A stretch of 64,000 nucleotides of DNA, taken from NCBI RefSeq assembly GCF_003352385.1, contig NZ_CP031243.1, positions 346,001 through 410,000 on the forward strand, written 5' to 3'. The notes beneath the pieces were generated by a model, which worked only from the letters and a program-made list of their open reading frames with translations, did not search any database and had not been told where the DNA came from. The DNA comes from Haemophilus haemolyticus. Its GTDB lineage: Bacteria; Pseudomonadota; Gammaproteobacteria; Enterobacterales; Pasteurellaceae. This document shows positions 22,685 to 30,980 of this stretch, in pieces (position 1 is the stretch's first letter; every line of letters starts with the position of its first letter). The position numbers and the translations under genes were made by a program.

Positions 22685-24700
22685 ATGAAACTCAATCCTC
22701 AACAACAACAAGCCGTTGAATATGTAACAGGCCCTTGTCTTGTGCTTGCTGGCGCAGGCTCTGGCAAAACTCGCGTAATCATTAATAAAATAGCCCATTT
22801 AATTGAAAAGTGCGGGTATTCTCCGAAACAAATTGCCGCTGTTACTTTTACGAATAAAGCCGCACGCGAGATGAAAGAGCGTGTGGCACATTCCATTGGC
22901 AAAGAACAATCCAAAGGCTTGCTCGTTTCCACTTTTCATACGCTCGGTTTTGACATTATTAAGCGTGAATATAAAGCGTTGGGCTTTAAATCAAATATGA
23001 CCTTGTTTGATGAACATGATCAATTTGCGTTGTTAAAAGAGCTAACCTCTGATGTGTTAAAAGAAGATAAGGATTTATTGCGTGAGTTAATTTCCGTGAT
23101 TTCTAACTGGAAGAATGATTTGATTTCGCCAAAACAGGCATTTGCGTTGGCGCGTGATGCAAAATATCAAACTTTTGCAAAATGTTATGAGCGTTACGCC
23201 ACACAAATTCGAGCTTACAATGCTCTTGATTTTGATGATTTAATTATGTTGCCGACATTGTTGTTCAAGCAAAATGAAGAAGTGCGGGCAAAATGGCAGG
23301 CAAAAATTCGTTATTTGTTGGTGGATGAATATCAAGATACCAACACCAGCCAATATGAACTGATTAAACTTTTAGTGGGGGATCGTGCCTGTTTCACTGT
23401 GGTGGGCGATGATGACCAATCTATTTATTCGTGGCGTGGCGCACGACCAGAAAATATGGTGCGTTTACGCGATGATTTTCCTCGTTTGAACGTGATTAAG
23501 CTAGAGCAAAATTATCGTTCAACCCAACGCATTCTGCATTGTGCCAATATCTTGATTGATAACAATGACCACGTGTTTGATAAGAAACTCTTTTCAACCA
23601 TTGGCGAAGGGGAAAAATTGCTTATTATCGAAGCAAAAAATGAAGAACACGAAGCAGAACGGATTGTCGCTGAGTTGATCGCCCATCGTTTTAGCCGTAA
23701 AACCAAATATAAAGATTATGCGATTTTATATCGAGGCAATCATCAATCCCGATTACTCGAAAAAGTACTGATGCAAAACCGTATTCCTTACAAAATTTCG
23801 GGCGGTACTTCTTTTTTCTCTCGTGCAGAAATCAAAGATATGATGGCGTATTTACGCTTGGTGGTGAATCAAGATGATGACGCCGCATTTTTACGTATTG
23901 TGAATACCCCGAAACGTGAAATTGGCACCGCAACTTTACAAAAACTTGGGGAGTTGGCTCAAGAAAAACACATCAGTTTGTTTGATGCTATTTTTGAGTT
24001 TGAACTTATTCAACGCATCACGCCAAAAGCCTATGATTCATTACAAAAATTTGGCCGTTGGATTGTCGAACTTAATGATGAAATTCAACGTTCTGAACCT
24101 GAACGTGCGGTACGTTCAATGTTATCCGCAATTCATTATGAAGAATATTTGTACGAATATGCAACAAGCCCTAAAGCGGCAGAAATGCAAAGTAAGAATG
24201 TCGCCACGCTATTTGATTGGGTTGCGGATATGTTAAAAGGCAATGAAACCAATGAACCGATGAACCTTAATCAAGTAGTAACCCGCCTAACATTACGGGA
24301 TATGTTGGAGCGAGGCGAAGACGATGATGAGAGCGATCAAGTTCAACTGATGACATTGCACGCATCTAAAGGATTGGAATTTCCTTATGTTTATTTGATC
24401 GGTATGGAAGAGGGTATTTTGCCCCACCAAACTAGCATTGATGAAGACAACGTGGAAGAAGAACGCCGCTTGGCTTATGTTGGCATCACAAGAGCACAAA
24501 AAGAACTCACTTTTTCTTTGTGTCGAGAACGCCGTCAATATGGAGAATTAATTCGTCCAGAACCAAGCCGATTTTTAGCTGAATTACCCAATGACGATGT
24601 GCTGTGGGAACGTGATAAACCAAAACTAACCACCGAGCAAAAACAAGAAAAAACACAAAACCAACTTGATAGATTGAGGGCGATTTTGAAAGGAGGCTAG
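22685..24700 (+). CDS. rep: ATP-dependent DNA helicase Rep
   Basis: 671 residues, a UvrD/Rep superfamily 1 helicase that assists replication forks. Walker A is AGAGSGKT, motif II is DEYQDTN, and later motifs include QNYRST and [18 protein letters not shown] 22685 gives the conserved [13 protein letters not shown] start; the longer frame merely overlaps the lipoprotein gene. The accessory region begins just downstream. Confidence 0.95.
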   Translation: MKLNPQQQQAVEYVTGPCLVLAGAGSGKTRVIINKIAHLIEKCGYSPKQIAAVTFTNKAAREMKERVAHSIGKEQSKGLLVSTFHTLGFDIIKREYKALGFKSNMTLFDEHDQFALLKELTSDVLKEDKDLLRELISVISNWKNDLISPKQAFALARDAKYQTFAKCYERYATQIRAYNALDFDDLIMLPTLLFKQNEEVRAKWQAKIRYLLVDEYQDTNTSQYELIKLLVGDRACFTVVGDDDQSIYSWRGARPENMVRLRDDFPRLNVIKLEQNYRSTQRILHCANILIDNNDHVFDKKLFSTIGEGEKLLIIEAKNEEHEAERIVAELIAHRFSRKTKYKDYAILYRGNHQSRLLEKVLMQNRIPYKISGGTSFFSRAEIKDMMAYLRLVVNQDDDAAFLRIVNTPKREIGTATLQKLGELAQEKHISLFDAIFEFELIQRITPKAYDSLQKFGRWIVELNDEIQRSEPERAVRSMLSAIHYEEYLYEYATSPKAAEMQSKNVATLFDWVADMLKGNETNEPMNLNQVVTRLTLRDMLERGEDDDESDQVQLMTLHASKGLEFPYVYLIGMEEGILPHQTSIDEDNVEEERRLAYVGITRAQKELTFSLCRERRQYGELIRPEPSRFLAELPNDDVLWERDKPKLTTEQKQEKTQNQLDRLRAILKGG

Positions 24701-24733
24701 AAAATCTAGCTTTGAATTACAAAATAAGAAATA

Positions 24734-24782
24734 AAAAGTGCGGTTAGATTTTCAGGTGTTTTTGCAAATTGACAGCACTTTA
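24734..24782. repeat. Uptake word and imperfect inverted partner after rep
   Basis: A Hin-type uptake word (AAGTGCGGT, 24736-24744), its AT-rich extension and a degenerate inverted partner (GACAGCACTT, near 24772) lie in the 230-base gap after rep. The rest of the gap is AT-rich with no gene. The arrangement is typical of the USS pairs that act as terminators. Confidence 0.5.
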
Positions 24783-24930
24783 GAACAAAAGACTGCTTGA
24801 AAAACCCCACCTTTCATTTTAAAAAAGTGTATTAATTCACTATTTTTCGTTTGAAAAAATGTGAATTTACTACACTATATTGTTAGAAAAATGTATAATT
24901 GCTCGACATCCCTTGTTTTAGAGAGGCATT

Positions 24931-26211
24931 ATGCAGCGTAAAATCATACAATCCTTAGAAAAGTGGAAGCACAAAACAAACCGAAAACCATTAATTATTC
25001 AAGGAGCAAGACAGGTAGGAAAAACCTGGGCGATGAAACACTTTGGCGAGCAATCATTTGAAAAAGTGGCGTATATCAACTTTGATAATAACCCTCGCAT
25101 GAAAACGCTATTTTCTGGCGACTATGATATTGATCGCTTGATACTTGGTTTGAAAATTGAAAGCGGTGTCGATATTCAAGCAGAAAACACTCTGATTATT
25201 TTTGATGAAGTACAAGAAGTCCCACAAGCATTATCTTCACTCAAACATTTTTACGAAAATGCACCTCAATTTTATATTGTTGCGGCAGGCTCATTGCTTG
25301 GGGTATCACTACATCATCAAGTCTCTTTTCCTGTTGGCAAAGTGGACTTTCTACCACTTTATCCTATGGATTTTCATGAATTTTTAACCGCACTTGGCAA
25401 ACAAGATTTGGTGAAATTGCTTGAGCTAAAAGACTGGTCGCTAATTTCTGCCATGAAAACCACCTATATTGATTTACTCCGTTTATATTATTTTGTCGGT
25501 GGTATGCCTGAAGCGGTAAAAGTATTTATCGAAACACAAAATGTCGATGAAGTGCGTCAAGTACAACGTAATTTATTGATGGCGTATGAACAGGACTTTT
25601 CCAAACATATTCACGATGGGCAAGCTGTGCAAAAAGTGCGGTCAATTTGGACTTCCATTCCTGAACAGCTTGCCAAAGAAAATAAAAAATTTATCTATGC
25701 TCAGCTACAAAAAGGGGCGAGAAGCAAAGACTATGAAATTGCTCTGCAATGGCTAAAAGACAGCGGCTTAGTACATAGCGTACCTCGAGTGAAAAAGCCA
25801 CATTTGCCGCTTTCCGCTTATCAAGATAACGCCTTTAAATTGTATGGCTTAGATGTGGGGCTGCTTGCCGCGCAAAGCAATTTAGATGCCAGCGTACTGC
25901 TAGAAGGTAGCCGTATTTTTACCGAATTTAAAGGTGCTTTAACCGAACAATATGTTTTGCAACAATTGATTGCCACTCAAGAAAATCCCGTTTTTTATTG
26001 GGCAACTGAAAAAGGCACTGCAGAGGTTGATTTTGTTGTACAACGTAAGCAAGCTGTGATTCCGATTGAAGTCAAAGCAGAAGAAAATTTAAAAGCGAAA
26101 AGTTTGAAAGTATATGTAGAACAATTTCAGCCTGAGCAAGCCATTCGATTTTCCATGGCGGATTATCGGGAACAGGATTGGCTGGTAAATGTGCCGTTGT
26201 ATGCTTTTTAA
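24931..26211 (+). CDS. AAA_14/DUF4143 ATPase
   Basis: 426 residues. The N-terminal P-loop ATPase has Walker A GARQVGKTW (residues 27-35) and Walker B IIFDEVQEV. A DUF4143 C-terminal domain contains the nuclease-like pattern EVDFVVQRKQAVIPIEVKAEE (D...ExK), which places DUF4143 near the PD-(D/E)xK fold. Proteins of this kind are widespread, scattered and of unknown function, often near mobile or defence genes. It has its own upstream AT-rich region. A second ATPase gene follows 26 bases later in the same direction. Confidence 0.82.
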   Translation: MQRKIIQSLEKWKHKTNRKPLIIQGARQVGKTWAMKHFGEQSFEKVAYINFDNNPRMKTLFSGDYDIDRLILGLKIESGVDIQAENTLIIFDEVQEVPQALSSLKHFYENAPQFYIVAAGSLLGVSLHHQVSFPVGKVDFLPLYPMDFHEFLTALGKQDLVKLLELKDWSLISAMKTTYIDLLRLYYFVGGMPEAVKVFIETQNVDEVRQVQRNLLMAYEQDFSKHIHDGQAVQKVRSIWTSIPEQLAKENKKFIYAQLQKGARSKDYEIALQWLKDSGLVHSVPRVKKPHLPLSAYQDNAFKLYGLDVGLLAAQSNLDASVLLEGSRIFTEFKGALTEQYVLQQLIATQENPVFYWATEKGTAEVDFVVQRKQAVIPIEVKAEENLKAKSLKVYVEQFQPEQAIRFSMADYREQDWLVNVPLYAF

Positions 26212-26237
26212 TATGTTAATTAATAAGGAACTAAATT

Positions 26238-28046
26238 ATGGAATTTCCATTATCTATTACAGCTAATATCAATAGCCACGAAGGTCATTTCTCTAGAAAA
26301 ATTGAATTAAGATCACCATTAACATTTATTGTTGGTCCGAATGGTTCGGGAAAAACTCATTTATTAAAAGGGTTAAAAGAAAGTTTTAATATTCCCGCGG
26401 ATAAAAAAGTTCGTTTTATTTCTGCTGGGCGTTTAGGTCCTTTGGAACAATATCGTTCCAATTATGATCAATATCATCGCCCTAATGCGGCAGATAACGC
26501 CACACATGGTGATAAATCTTATTCTGAATATCGCCATAAAATAGAAACTATTAATGGAGATTTTCATACACTGTCAGCTCGCACTGATATTTTAATTAAG
26601 GTCAGAGAACGTTTACAAAAATTGTTTAAACGAAATATTAAAATTGATTGGGATGCTGGAAATTTAAAAGTATCATTTGCTAGGCTAGATAACGGTAATT
26701 CATATTACTCCTCTGGGCGTGAAGCATCCGGTTTATTGCATCTGGTTGGAATTTTATCTGCACTATACGATAATGAAGTCGAGGTTTTACTTATTGATGA
26801 GCCTGAAGTTTCATTACACCCACAATTACAAGCCTTTCTACTTAAAGAAATTACACGAGTTGCAGGAATTCCTAAGCAGAATGACTATAAAAAAATAATT
26901 GTGATGGCAACACACTCAACGGAAATGATCAAGATTTCTAAAACAGATGATTTGTTATCTTTTATTTTTTGTAATGATTTAAAAGAAAATCCTATTCAAA
27001 TTCCTAAAGATGCAGGAGAGTTACAAAATAAGCAAGTAAAAGGTCTTGTTGCTCGATTGGGGCAAGAACACAAATTAGCCTTATTTTCTAGAACACCACT
27101 TTTAGTTGAAGGCCCATCTGACGTCATTATCTGCAATACACTTTCAGATAAATTATATTTAAATCTTGAAGCAGCAGGTTCACAGATATTGCCGATTAAT
27201 GGAAAAGAAGCTATGCCTGAAACAGTTAAATTATTTAGACTAATGGGTAAAACGCCAACAGTTTTAGTTGATTCAGATGCTTTTGCAGATAGTTTGGATC
27301 TAGTTCGTGCGTATTTTCATGATGATCAAATGCGGAAAGATGCAGATAGATTGGTTAGTGAAATAGGTCATTCAGGTATTTTAGATTTTGCAAAGAATAT
27401 TTATGACGACTTCTGTTCTTTAGTTCAAAATAACTGGGATAGTATTGCTAACATAGCTCAGAAACATTCATATTTTACCTTATCAGAAAATGAATTATTA
27501 AATAAAAAACGCTTAGCTTTATGTACAGTATTCAATGAGCAAAATTTGAATGATGATTGGAATAATATAAAAAATAGACTCTGTGTATTATTTGATATTT
27601 TTGAAAAAACAGGATTGTTTATTTTGAGAAAAGGAGCTCTTGAATCCTATTATCATGATAATAATGCAATTACAGATAAAGTTGAGGATGCAGTTACTGA
27701 AAGTGAATATATTTTATCTTCATCAGAAGAGCTTGAAAGCAGATATCAAGACATTATAAAGTGCTTGAAATATGCTTCAAATAGTGAACCCATTGATGAA
27801 TCAAGAGCGATTCGAGATGAATTTTTATCCTTTATTTCACCAATTCATGCCCATTATGCTGAAGGGGCAAAAAATTTGAATGCATTAGGTAGACCATCAT
27901 CAATATTTCATCATCGAATTAATGATGAAGGGAAACTAGAAGTATCCATAACTAGTAAAGTGCTAGATGTAAAAGGTTTTCCTATTATCTTGAATAAAGA
28001 TGATGATGTACGAAAAGTTATTAATAATAAGTTAGGAATTGAATAA
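26238..28046 (+). CDS. OLD-like AAA ATPase with TOPRIM domain
   Basis: 602 residues. The N-terminal ABC/SMC-type ATPase has Walker A GPNGSGKT (33-40), Walker B EVLLIDEPEVSLHPQLQ (about 182-198) and a switch histidine in MATHSTEM. A TOPRIM-like segment follows, with the acidic residue in LLVEGPSDV (about residue 290) and the DxD motif in VLVDSDAFAD (about 344-350). This is the layout of OLD-family and GajA-like nucleases. The C-terminal ~200 residues are unrecognised and AT-rich. It follows the DUF4143 gene by 26 bases, so the two may be co-transcribed. Phage defence is a reasonable guess but not shown. Confidence 0.72.
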   Translation: MEFPLSITANINSHEGHFSRKIELRSPLTFIVGPNGSGKTHLLKGLKESFNIPADKKVRFISAGRLGPLEQYRSNYDQYHRPNAADNATHGDKSYSEYRHKIETINGDFHTLSARTDILIKVRERLQKLFKRNIKIDWDAGNLKVSFARLDNGNSYYSSGREASGLLHLVGILSALYDNEVEVLLIDEPEVSLHPQLQAFLLKEITRVAGIPKQNDYKKIIVMATHSTEMIKISKTDDLLSFIFCNDLKENPIQIPKDAGELQNKQVKGLVARLGQEHKLALFSRTPLLVEGPSDVIICNTLSDKLYLNLEAAGSQILPINGKEAMPETVKLFRLMGKTPTVLVDSDAFADSLDLVRAYFHDDQMRKDADRLVSEIGHSGILDFAKNIYDDFCSLVQNNWDSIANIAQKHSYFTLSENELLNKKRLALCTVFNEQNLNDDWNNIKNRLCVLFDIFEKTGLFILRKGALESYYHDNNAITDKVEDAVTESEYILSSSEELESRYQDIIKCLKYASNSEPIDESRAIRDEFLSFISPIHAHYAEGAKNLNALGRPSSIFHHRINDEGKLEVSITSKVLDVKGFPIILNKDDDVRKVINNKLGIE

Positions 28047-28107
28047 ATTGAATGGTTCTTAAACACTAACATTTTCTTTAATAGGAAGTTTTAGACGGAT
28101 TAAGACT

Positions 28108-28168
28108 TTAAGCGGTCAGATTTTGAAGATAATTTACAAAAATACCTAAAAAACTGACCGCACTTTTT
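28108..28168. repeat. Composite uptake-sequence inverted pair 1
   Basis: A left arm AAGCGGTCAGATTTT (resembling the Apl-type uptake word ACAAGCGGT) is followed by an AT-rich spacer with TTTACAAA. The right arm, AACTGACCGCACTTTTT, is a perfect Hin-type word in reverse. The arms are nearly complementary and can form a terminator for the OLD-like gene. Confidence 0.6.
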
Positions 28169-28172
28169 CCTA

Positions 28173-28202
28173 AAAAGCCGTCTAAAATTTCAGACGGTTT
28201 TT
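28173..28202. terminator. Hairpin built from near-perfect Neisseria uptake words
   Basis: GCCGTCTAAA (28177-28186) and TTCAGACGGT (28189-28198) are inverted and both match the Neisseria uptake word GCCGTCTGAA at 9 of 10 positions. A-rich and T-rich flanks make this a typical neisserial DUS-pair terminator. It sits immediately beside the Haemophilus composite pair. Confidence 0.7.
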
Positions 28203-28351
28203 ACTTTTAACGCATCCACAATCAGCTTAAACACATTCGAATGCCCGCGGCGACTGGGGTAATAGAGGTAAAGCGGTTCGTAAGTCATGGCATACTCAGG
28301 CAACAGCTCGACCAACTGCCCAGAATGGAGCACTAAAAAACCGTCTTCTAA
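28190..28351 (-). pseudogene. Remnant of a LysR-family regulator (C-terminal ~53 codons)
   Basis: The residues GQLVELLPEY...EPLYLYYPSRRGHSNVFKLIVDAL are the typical end of a LysR effector domain. No helix-turn-helix or remaining effector domain precedes them, and the frame changes character upstream of about 28351. The TGA stop codon is supplied by the uptake-word hairpin. It looks like a deletion remnant carried in with the block. Confidence 0.65.
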
Positions 28352-28397
28352 AAATCCCCTTTGACATTTCCTATCGTTCCCTTTAAATGTGTTCAAG

Positions 28398-28410
28398 TTT
28401 TTAAACATAT
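28398..28410. promoter_or_regulatory. Candidate ArsR operator 1
   Basis: TTTTTAAACATAT lies 18 bases before the arsR-like start. The same 13-mer with one change recurs upstream of the oxidoreductase gene (28783-28795). Repetition in front of both genes of the pair suggests an operator. Confidence 0.4.
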
Positions 28411-28428
28411 AAACAAAAGAAACTGAAT

Positions 28429-28740
28429 ATGCCACAACAAACCATGGATTTAATGCGCGAGTGCATCCCCATCTTTACCGTGTTGAGTGATGAAAACCGC
28501 CATCAAATCCTGCGCGTGCTGTGGGAACACGGCAAGATGAATGTGAATGAGCTGACCGAGCATCTACATCTGTCGCGCCCTGCGGTGTCGCATCATTTGA
28601 AAATCATGCTGCAAGCTGGAGCGGTGGCAGTGGAGCAAGTCGACAAAGAGCGGTTTTACAGTATTGCTATGGCGGATGCGGTGGCGAGGTTGAAACAGCT
28701 TGCCGATTTGATGGCTCAAAATTGCCAGCTTTTAAAATAG
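28429..28740 (+). CDS. ArsR-family transcriptional regulator
   Basis: 103 residues. The winged helix-turn-helix has the ArsR/SmtB signature: SDENRHQILRVLWEHGKMNVNELTEHLHLSRPAVSHHLKIML. No CxC metal pair of the ArsR/CadC type is visible, so the ligand may not be a metal. Codon use is GC-richer than the Haemophilus backbone. It lies 73 bases before the Old Yellow Enzyme gene, with shared upstream 13-mers that may be its operators. Confidence 0.85.
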   Translation: MPQQTMDLMRECIPIFTVLSDENRHQILRVLWEHGKMNVNELTEHLHLSRPAVSHHLKIMLQAGAVAVEQVDKERFYSIAMADAVARLKQLADLMAQNCQLLK

Positions 28741-28782
28741 GGTTATCCGTTAACCCTTTATTTTTACCCATATACGTTTACA

Positions 28783-28795
28783 TTTTTAAACTTAT
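28783..28795. promoter_or_regulatory. Candidate ArsR operator 2
   Basis: TTTTTAAACTTAT lies 18 bases before the oxidoreductase ATG, matching the copy upstream of arsR at 12 of 13 positions and at the same distance from its start codon. Confidence 0.4.
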
Positions 28796-28813
28796 CAACT
28801 TAAAGGAACGATT

Positions 28814-30025
28814 ATGTTATTCACTCCATTCACTTTTCCAAACGGCAAAACCGCCAAAAACCGTATCTTCAAATCCGCCATGGAAGAACAACTTGCCCAA
28901 CACGACCAGCCGTCTGAAAAACTTATCCGCCTCTACGACACTTGGGCAAAAGGCGGTGCGGGCGTTTTGGTTACGGGCAATGTGATGGTGGCTGAAAGCG
29001 GCAAAGGTTCGATAAAAGATGTGGTGATTTCAGACGACCGCAGTCTTGAAATGCTGAAAAAATGGGCGAAAGCCGGCATGCAAAACGACACACTGCTCAT
29101 CATGCAAATCAACCATGCGGGCAAACAGGCGCCTGCGGTGGTCAATAAAACGCCGCTTGCGCCGAGCGCCGTACCGTTGGTGGGCATGGACGGCTTTATC
29201 AATCCGCCGCGTGAATTGAGTGCCAATGAAATCAACGGGCTGATTCAGCTATTTGTGCAAACCTCGGAAATTGCCGAACAGGCAGGTTTTTCAGGCGTAC
29301 AAATTCACGCCGCGCACGGCTATCTCATCAGTCAATTCCTCTCGCCGCACCACAACCGCCGTCAAGACCAATGGGGCGGCAGTTTGGAAAACCGTATGCG
29401 CTTCCTTTTGGAAACCTATACCGCCATCCGCGCCGCTGTGGGCAAAGATTTCTTGGTAGGCGTAAAACTCAATTCGGCGGACTTCCAAAAAGGCGGTTTT
29501 GACGAAAGCGAATCGGTGCGGGTGGTACAAAAACTGTCGGAAATGGGCATTGATTTTATTGAAGTTTCCGGCGGCAACTACGAAAGCCCGCAAATGCTCG
29601 CCGCCAAAGACAGCACCCGCAAACGCGAAGCCTTCTTCATCGATTACGCCGAAAAAGCCCGTGCAGTCAGCCAAGCCCCGCTGATTATCACCGGCGGCTT
29701 CCGTTCGCAAAGTGCAATGGAAGATGCCTTATCCAGCGGCCATTTGGATTTGGTCGGCGTTGCTCGCCCGTTTGCTTTGGTGCCCGATTTGGCGAACAAA
29801 ATGCAAAACGGCACCTACCAAACCGTGCAAACCGACCGCATTAAAACAGGCGTAGCGTTTGTTGATAAAAAAGCAGGCGCGATGCTGGAAATGAACTGGT
29901 ATATGACGCAAATGGATTTGATCGGACAAGGCAAACAGCCTGATTCTAAATTGTCGGCGTGGAAAGTATTGCTGAAAACTTTGTGGGAGAACGGTAAAGC
30001 GGGGTTGAGTACCGGCAGGGCTTGA
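28814..30025 (+). CDS. NADH:flavin oxidoreductase of the Old Yellow Enzyme family
   Basis: 403 residues of FMN-dependent TIM barrel. It shows the family segment GVQIHAAHGYLISQFLSPHHNRR followed by DQWGGSLENRMRFLLE, and the C-terminal phosphate loop with GVARPFALVPDL. Such enzymes reduce activated alkenes, quinones or nitro compounds with NAD(P)H. An AAAGGA ribosome-binding site precedes the ATG. The gene is visibly GC-rich and contains an exact Neisseria uptake word in frame (28909-28918, coding QPSEK). Both features indicate neisserial origin. A GC-rich inverted repeat follows. Confidence 0.88.
   Translation: MLFTPFTFPNGKTAKNRIFKSAMEEQLAQHDQPSEKLIRLYDTWAKGGAGVLVTGNVMVAESGKGSIKDVVISDDRSLEMLKKWAKAGMQNDTLLIMQINHAGKQAPAVVNKTPLAPSAVPLVGMDGFINPPRELSANEINGLIQLFVQTSEIAEQAGFSGVQIHAAHGYLISQFLSPHHNRRQDQWGGSLENRMRFLLETYTAIRAAVGKDFLVGVKLNSADFQKGGFDESESVRVVQKLSEMGIDFIEVSGGNYESPQMLAAKDSTRKREAFFIDYAEKARAVSQAPLIITGGFRSQSAMEDALSSGHLDLVGVARPFALVPDLANKMQNGTYQTVQTDRIKTGVAFVDKKAGAMLEMNWYMTQMDLIGQGKQPDSKLSAWKVLLKTLWENGKAGLSTGRA
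28909..28918 (+). repeat. Exact Neisseria DNA uptake word (DUS)
   Basis: GCCGTCTGAA lies within the oxidoreductase coding sequence. This 10-mer is the neisserial uptake core and is not used by Pasteurellaceae. Confidence 0.85.
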
Positions 30026-30036
30026 TAGCCAATGTA

Positions 30037-30098
30037 AGGTGGGCGTAAGCCCACGCGTATTATTAATAATATTCTTTTTTCGTGGGCTTACGCCCACC
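30037..30098. repeat. GC-rich inverted repeat after the oxidoreductase gene
   Basis: The arms 30038-30055 and 30081-30098 are complementary (GGTGGGCGTAAGCCCACG and its inverse). Each arm can also fold on itself (GTGGG...CCCAC). The loop is AT-rich. The composition contrasts with the Haemophilus backbone. It may terminate transcription and looks like an imported intergenic repeat. Confidence 0.6.
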
Positions 30099-30224
30099 CT
30101 ACGGGCTGTAGTCTTCCTTATAGTCTGGAAATAACGTGGCAGACAAATATACTTTTAAAAATTAACGTAAAAAGGCATAATAGCAACCACATTTTTTATA
30201 ATTATTTGTTTTAGGAGCAAAAAG

Positions 30225-30803
30225 ATGAATATTTTATTATTAGACGGCGGTAAGGCATTTGGTCATTCTAACGGCGAGTTGAACCACACGCTTCACAAAA
30301 AAGCGAAAGAAGTTTTGACCGCACTTGGACACAACGTCAAAGAAACTGTGATCGATGCTGGCTATGATGTTGAAGCAGAAATCGAAAAATTTTTGTGGAT
30401 GGATGCTGTGATTTGGCAAATGCCGAGCTGGTGGATGCACGAGCCTTGGACAGTAAAAAAATACATAGACGAAGTATTAACCAGCGGACACGGCAAGTTG
30501 TATCACAGCGATGGCAGACACAGCGTCAATCCAACTGAAGGCTATGGTACAGGCGGTTTGTTGCAAGGCAAAAAACACATGCTTTCACTGACTTGGAATG
30601 CACCGATTGAAGCCTTTACCCGCGAAGGCGATTTCTTTGAAGGCAAAGGTGTGGATGCTGTGTATATGCCTTTCCACAAACTCAACGAGTTCATCGGCTT
30701 GACCCGTCTGCCGACATTCTTATGTAACGATGTGGTTAAAAATCCACAAGTAGAACAATACTTAGCGGACTACCAAGCACACTTGGAAAAAGTGTTTGGA
30801 TAA
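30225..30803 (+). CDS. mdaB: MdaB-like NAD(P)H:quinone reductase
   Basis: 192 residues of flavodoxin-like fold. The N-terminus MNILLLDGGKAFGHSNGELN and the segment WQMPSWWMHEPWTVKKYIDEV are close to E. coli MdaB (modulator of drug activity B), a two-electron quinone reductase protecting against quinone toxicity. An AGGAG ribosome-binding site is present. It contains a Hin-type uptake word (ACCGCACTT near 30319), so unlike its upstream neighbour it carries a Haemophilus uptake signal. A clear terminator follows. Confidence 0.87.
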   Translation: MNILLLDGGKAFGHSNGELNHTLHKKAKEVLTALGHNVKETVIDAGYDVEAEIEKFLWMDAVIWQMPSWWMHEPWTVKKYIDEVLTSGHGKLYHSDGRHSVNPTEGYGTGGLLQGKKHMLSLTWNAPIEAFTREGDFFEGKGVDAVYMPFHKLNEFIGLTRLPTFLCNDVVKNPQVEQYLADYQAHLEKVFG

Positions 30804-30822
30804 TTGAGAAATATTCGTTTAG

Positions 30823-30846
30823 AAGGTGAGCATTTTGGCTCACCTT
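30823..30846 (+). terminator. Terminator of the MdaB-like gene
   Basis: AAGGTGAGC (30823-30831) pairs with GCTCACCTT (30838-30846) around a 6-base loop, followed by TTTTTTATT. Confidence 0.8.
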
Positions 30847-30908
30847 TTTTATTTCAAACGCTTATCAAACTTTTTGATAGGGAGAGGAATAGACTGAGTT
30901 TAGATCAA

Positions 30909-30966
30909 ACAAGCGGTTTAATTTTGAATTGAATTTGCAAAAACATCTAAAAATCTGACCGCACTT
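30909..30966. repeat. Composite uptake-sequence inverted pair 2
   Basis: An Apl-type word ACAAGCGGTT (30909-30918) is followed by an AT tract including TTTGCAAAA. A Hin-type word in reverse (TGACCGCACTT) ends the element. It lies between the convergent MdaB-like and GlxA-like genes and may terminate both. Confidence 0.65.
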
Positions 30967-30980
30967 TAAAATAAAAAGAT

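Noticed and set aside
29291..29710. Long minus-strand frame inside the Old Yellow Enzyme gene
   Set aside because: GC-rich codon bias produces open antisense frames; the plus-strand protein has clear family motifs.
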